The notes under the pieces: generated by a model
Seen by the model: only the letters and a program-made list of their open reading frames with translations
Told to the model about the DNA's origin: nothing
The model's database searches: none
Translations under genes and position numbers: made by a program
Source of the DNA: an uncultured Clostridia bacterium
GTDB taxonomy: Bacteria > Bacillota > Clostridia > Christensenellales > Borkfalkiaceae
Direction of reading: 5' to 3'
Length of the DNA: 64,000 nt
NCBI GenBank assembly: GCA_947624005.1
Contig: CANQHV010000005.1
Location: forward strand, 25,920 to 89,919
In this document: positions 61,392 through 64,000 of the stretch, piece after piece
Position numbering within the stretch: position 1 is the stretch's first letter
Layout: each line of letters begins with the position of its first letter

Positions 61392-62912
61392 ATGAACGAA
61401 AAGCTTAAAAAAGGCTTATATTATGCCGACAAATTTATAAATTCAGATTATTATATCGCGCTTATATCGGTCCTCATTCTTATAGGTTGGGGGTGTTCGG
61501 TATGGGTGCCTATGATATGCGTGGTATTCGCGCTTGGAATTTTTCCTCTTTTTATCTGCCGCAACACAAAAAGCGTGCTTATTCCCGTTATGCTGTTTAC
61601 GTTTATCGTAAGCACGGGCAGACGGAATATCGACAGTTCATACGTTCCTCTGCTGATACTCGCGGTTGTGTTGGTTGCGGGTATGATTTTCAACGTCGTG
61701 CGCTTCAAACGCGATTTTTCGAGCCTCCACCCCGCTCGGATAAAGGGTTTTCACGCCGCGCTCCTTGCGCTTGCCGTACCCTTTGCCCTCGGCGGCGTCG
61801 GTTCTCCTTACGAACGCCCCGCGGTGGTTTTGGTTGCGCTTGCGCTGGTTATAGGGCTTGGGGTCGTTTATACTTTTCTGTCTTTGACCACCGCGGACGA
61901 ACTCAAAGAGGTCGAACTGCCCGAATATCTGCTTAAAATTTTATTCGCCGCGGGAATTATCGTTTCGGTAGAACTTATCGTATATTTCGCGCGGCTTAAA
62001 AACTTCGACGCGATTTTCGACGCGATGTTAAGCAAAGAAATAAATCTCGGTTGGGGCGGAGCAAACAACGTTGCGCCCATACTTTCGATGACAATACCCG
62101 CAACCTTTTATTTCTGTATCAGAAAGAACTGCTTTACTCCCGTTTTCGCCGCCGTCGCGCTTATAGAATATGCGCTTGTATTCACCACGGGGTGCCGCGG
62201 CGTGATTTTGTTCGTTACCGTCGCGATGCCCGCGTTTCTTATGTACGTTGCGATAAAATCGGAAAACAAAGTTTCGTTCTGTCTTTCTGTCTGGGGAATT
62301 TTCCTTATTTTTCTTATACTCGTAGCTTTCCACGGCGCAAAGGTCGCGGCTTTGCTTACCGAAATTCTGCAAAAAGAATTGAAGAGTTCGGGGCGCGATA
62401 TACTGTACCGCGAGGGCATAGACGCGTTTAAAAAATGGCCCGTCTTCGGCGCGGGTTGGGATTTCAGACACGGCGAACGCACGCAGGATATGTTTACCCC
62501 CTATTGGTATCACAGCACTGCCGTGCAGATTCTGGCGAATATGGGCGTTTGCGGCGCGATATTCTTTGCGATTTTCTATTATTGGCGTTACCGCACGCAC
62601 ATTGCAAAATGGCGCGACCCCGCCTGCCTTGCGCTGTTCGCGGGCGTGCTTTTGTTCGATTTGTACGGTATGATAGACACAAACTTCTTCGGTCCCACCT
62701 TCTTTATAATGCTTATGATTATGACGATGGTAGTCGAATTGAACGTAGGCGAAAACAGATGCCGCGCTTTCGGCGGGCGCGACCCCGTTGCCGATATCAG
62801 ATTTTTTGTACGCTCGGCAAAACAAAGACTTGCAAATAAAAAAGCCGAAAAGAAAAACAAAACCGACAATGCGGAAAACGACGGTCAGAACGGACAAAGC
62901 GATAAAGAATAA
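61392..62912 (+). CDS. O-antigen ligase/Wzy-like polysaccharide polymerase
   Basis: 506 residues, 10-12 predicted membrane helices, a charged Lys/Glu/Asp-rich cytoplasmic tail. The Wzy_C-type loop is GRDILYREGIDAFKKWPVFGAGWDF then YWYHSTAVQILANMGVCG (about 329-385), the periplasmic loop that binds polyprenyl-linked glycan. It would polymerise or ligate an envelope polysaccharide, possibly a teichuronic-type or spore-surface glycan. No glycosyltransferases are adjacent. No Shine-Dalgarno is seen. Confidence 0.82.
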   Translation: MNEKLKKGLYYADKFINSDYYIALISVLILIGWGCSVWVPMICVVFALGIFPLFICRNTKSVLIPVMLFTFIVSTGRRNIDSSYVPLLILAVVLVAGMIFNVVRFKRDFSSLHPARIKGFHAALLALAVPFALGGVGSPYERPAVVLVALALVIGLGVVYTFLSLTTADELKEVELPEYLLKILFAAGIIVSVELIVYFARLKNFDAIFDAMLSKEINLGWGGANNVAPILSMTIPATFYFCIRKNCFTPVFAAVALIEYALVFTTGCRGVILFVTVAMPAFLMYVAIKSENKVSFCLSVWGIFLIFLILVAFHGAKVAALLTEILQKELKSSGRDILYREGIDAFKKWPVFGAGWDFRHGERTQDMFTPYWYHSTAVQILANMGVCGAIFFAIFYYWRYRTHIAKWRDPACLALFAGVLLFDLYGMIDTNFFGPTFFIMLMIMTMVVELNVGENRCRAFGGRDPVADIRFFVRSAKQRLANKKAEKKNKTDNAENDGQNGQSDKE

Positions 62913-62928
62913 AATGTAAAGGCAATGC

Positions 62929-62970
62929 GCCCGCCCCGAAAATCCTGTGATTTTCGGGGCGGGCTTTTTT
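62929..62970. terminator. Terminator of the Wzy-like gene
   Basis: 16-bp perfect stem (GCCCGCCCCGAAAATC arm) with a CTGT loop and six T on the plus strand; it lies between convergent genes. Confidence 0.92.
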
Positions 62971-63028
62971 AACGTCTTTCGTTATTAAAACCGTTGGTAA
63001 GCACCGTATGGAAAAATCGGGCTTAAAT

Positions 63029-63412
63029 TTAACTGCGTTTTGTGCGCGAGCGGAATATAAGCGCCATTAAAAACGCGAAAACGACCGCGGCTGTAACGCC
63101 CGCCGCGGCGGCGGTAAGCGAGCCTGTTATTGCGTAGAAAAGCCCCTTTTCCGCTCCCTTTATCGCGCCGTTCGCAAGCAGATAACCGAAACCCGATATA
63201 GGCACGGTCGCGCCCGCCCCCGCAAATTCTACGAGGGGCTGATACAGCCCGATTGCCGTTAAAACCACGCCCGCAAGCATAAAATAGACAAGTATTTTAC
63301 CCGCGGTAAGGTCGGTAAAATTAATGATTATCTGCGCGATAAGGCAGATTCCTCCGCCGACGGCAAAAGCCTTTAAATAGGCAAAAAGTATCGAAAGAAT
63401 TTCCTGTTGCAT
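63029..63412 (-). CDS. spoVAE: Stage V sporulation protein AE (SpoVAEB type)
   Basis: 127 residues, four membrane segments. GGGICLIAQIIINFTDLTAGKILVYFMLAGVVLTAIGLYQPLVEFAGAGATVPISGFG is shown in part by the motifs LYQPLVEFAGAGATVPI and ITGSLTAAAAGVTAAVVFAFL, nearly identical to SpoVAEB. SpoVA proteins form the channel for dipicolinic acid movement across the inner spore membrane. The gene begins immediately after the spoVAD remnant. spoVAC is not in the window. Confidence 0.94.
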   Translation of the reverse strand: MQQEILSILFAYLKAFAVGGGICLIAQIIINFTDLTAGKILVYFMLAGVVLTAIGLYQPLVEFAGAGATVPISGFGYLLANGAIKGAEKGLFYAITGSLTAAAAGVTAAVVFAFLMALIFRSRTKRS

Positions 63413-63797
63413 TTAAAACTCCAATTCCACGGCGTGAGATATGCAGGGTATTGACTCGCCCTGCCCCGACGAAACTGTTGAAAGCAACGCGCCCGTCGCG
63501 GCGAAAAGCACCCTTTTATACAATCCCGCCTGCATTTTTGTAAGGACGTAAGAGTTCAGCACTACCGCCGAACAGCCCGCGCCGCTCCCGCCCTGAAATT
63601 CGTCCTCCACCACTTTGTAGATTATCTCTCCGCAATCGACATGGCGGGCGGAGATATCGTAACCTTTCTCCCAGGTCAAATCCTTTACTATTCTGCTGCC
63701 GAGCGCGCCCAAATCGCCCGTTAAAATCATATCGTAGTCGTCGGGCCCCGTCTTTGTGTCGATAAAATGTCTTATTATCGTATCCGCCGCCGCGGGG
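63413..63797 (-). pseudogene. spoVAD: spoVAD, C-terminal remnant (about 128 codons), broken by an inserted element
   Basis: SpoVAD is normally about 340 residues. Homology starts at PAAADTIIRHFIDTKTGPDDYDMILTGDLG and runs to the natural C-terminus with HVDCGEIIYKVVEDEFQGGSGAGCSA and LFAATGALLSTVSSGQGESIPCISHAVELEF. Upstream, at 63798, the frame passes into AT-rich DNA that encodes no SpoVAD; the ATG at 63868 lies in a hairpin and is not a real start. SpoVAD binds dipicolinic acid in the spore coat-side complex. The remaining N-terminal half should lie beyond the element. Confidence 0.8.
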
Positions 63798-63840
63798 GTA
63801 AATGTCAATATTACACCATAATTTTCTTTAAAAATTTTTA

Positions 63841-63866
63841 GGGGGTGGGCAAACTTGCCCACCCCC
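63841..63866. repeat. Perfect inverted repeat near the element end
   Basis: 12-bp GC-rich arms (GGGGGTGGGCAA and its complement) joined by 2 bases. On the minus strand TAAAAATTTTT follows, so it could insulate the element from outside transcription. Confidence 0.75.
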
Positions 63867-63949
63867 ATGAAATTTGCTTTATTTTAAACGACATTTTTAT
63901 AGATACACTATTTTTGCCCCTACAATAACTATTGATTATTGGGAGAAAA

Positions 63950-64000
63950 ATGATAAACAATGAAATTAATTATGAATGGATAGCAACGATTGTAATGTGC
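63950..64000 (+). CDS. Start of an IS66 TnpA-like accessory protein (17 codons visible)
   Basis: The ATG at 63950 follows GGGAG at a good distance. It reads MINNEINYEWIATIVMC and then leaves the window. The short E-W-I-x-x-I-x-x-C pattern resembles the N-terminus of IS66 Orf1/TnpA proteins in Clostridia, which continue with a helix-turn-helix. Seventeen residues cannot prove it. Confidence 0.45.
   Translation, partial: MINNEINYEWIATIVMC

Larger units (their letters stand above)
63798..64000 (+). mobile_element. Left end of a probable IS66-family insertion sequence (runs off the window)
   Basis: The boundary falls where spoVAD homology stops. The element begins GTAAATGTCAATATTACACC; IS66 terminal repeats start GTAA. 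The DNA then becomes AT-rich, unlike its neighbours. A perfect hairpin GGGGGTGGGCAA/TTGCCCACCCCC lies at about 63841-63866, and an ORF starts at 63950 behind GGGAGAAAA. The opposite end and the 8-bp target duplication are outside the window. Confidence 0.6.

Noticed and set aside
61373..61420. Possible sporulation-sigma (SigE/SigG) promoter for yunB around CATACA
   Set aside because: No -35-like element at the right distance; spacing to the nearest candidate is over 20 bp.
63841..63866. IS200/IS605-type subterminal hairpin
   Set aside because: The 17 visible residues at 63950 do not fit a TnpA Y1 start, and GTAA ends plus ORF type fit IS66 better; not excluded.
63798..63868. ATG at 63868 as the start of a short SpoVAD-like gene
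   Set aside because: The first ~23 codons come from a GC hairpin and AT-rich element DNA, not SpoVAD; the gene is better read as truncated.

Overview
The window reads as a chromosomal segment of a Gram-positive, endospore-lineage fermenter of the class Clostridia (Bacillota). The evidence is the sporulation genes yunB, spoVAD and spoVAE, two T-box leaders, the large Firmicutes-type SRP RNA with an Alu domain, an acetate kinase/phosphotransacetylase pair, TmcAL, MutS2, a heterodimeric class I fumarase, and consensus TTGACA-17-TATAAT promoters. GC content is about 50 percent. The order is a guess (Christensenellales-like gut lineage, low confidence). Most of the sequence is ordinary, dense, vertically inherited chromosome. 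No CRISPR array, tRNA or rRNA gene was seen.

Layout. 1-11450 (minus): a tightly packed run transcribed from uvrC to tex (uvrC, HAD phosphatase, U32 protein, mutS2, PdaB-like deacetylase, M16 peptidase, deoxyinosine glycosylase, AlkD-like, tex), mostly with 1-35 bp overlaps. 11609-13999 (minus): a lone secreted pectate lyase lipoprotein with its own promoter and terminator. 14119-17034 (minus): an ArsR regulator and a copper ATPase with a fused CopZ-like tail, the latter behind a palindromic consensus promoter. 17145-23525 (minus): a complete trpEGDCFBA operon behind a Trp-specific T-box. 23882-26775 (minus): rpmF, yceD, ackA, pta. 26890-30347: tmcAL (+), RNase P RNA (-), pyk (+) and a gene-free 392 bp stretch. 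30348-33581 (minus): two FAD oxidoreductases and a ferritin-like protein. 33742-38528 (minus): uvrB-uvrA. 38709-40827 (minus): a two-component system. 41030-43005 (+): the radical-SAM plus partner pair known only as putative DNA repair/modification proteins. 43055-44270: mrp (-) divergent from SRP RNA (+). 44328-55087 (minus): uppP, a foldase-like lipoprotein, mfd, pth, prs, tadA, an M14 peptidase, rlmH and a CPBP protease. 55166-60425 (+): the two fumarase subunits and a Phe T-box controlling pheST. 60505-63868: yunB, a Wzy/O-antigen-ligase-like membrane protein, spoVAE and a broken spoVAD. From about 63798 the sequence turns AT-rich and looks like the end of an IS66-family insertion sequence that has cut spoVAD.

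How it works together. The window carries a full nucleotide-excision repair set (uvrA, uvrB, uvrC, mfd) in three places, plus mutS2, an alkylation-repair homologue, a base-excision glycosylase and the radical-SAM pair. Tryptophan synthesis and Phe-tRNA synthetase are each sensed by the cognate uncharged tRNA; in both T-boxes the specifier codon and the UGGN antiterminator base agree with the amino acid. AckA/Pta interconvert acetyl-CoA and acetate, and the divergent TmcAL uses acetate to modify tRNA-Met.

Most interesting observations: CopA with DKTAT in place of DKTGT and an internally startable CopZ tail; the 19-bp palindrome laid over the copA promoter; an atypical SRP RNA domain IV tip; a PdaB-like deacetylase lacking the catalytic Asp; IS66-like disruption of spoVAD; apparently leaderless genes; and a 17-bp duplication at the uppP start. 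I did not find a clearly novel multi-gene system; the nearest candidate is the radical-SAM pair.
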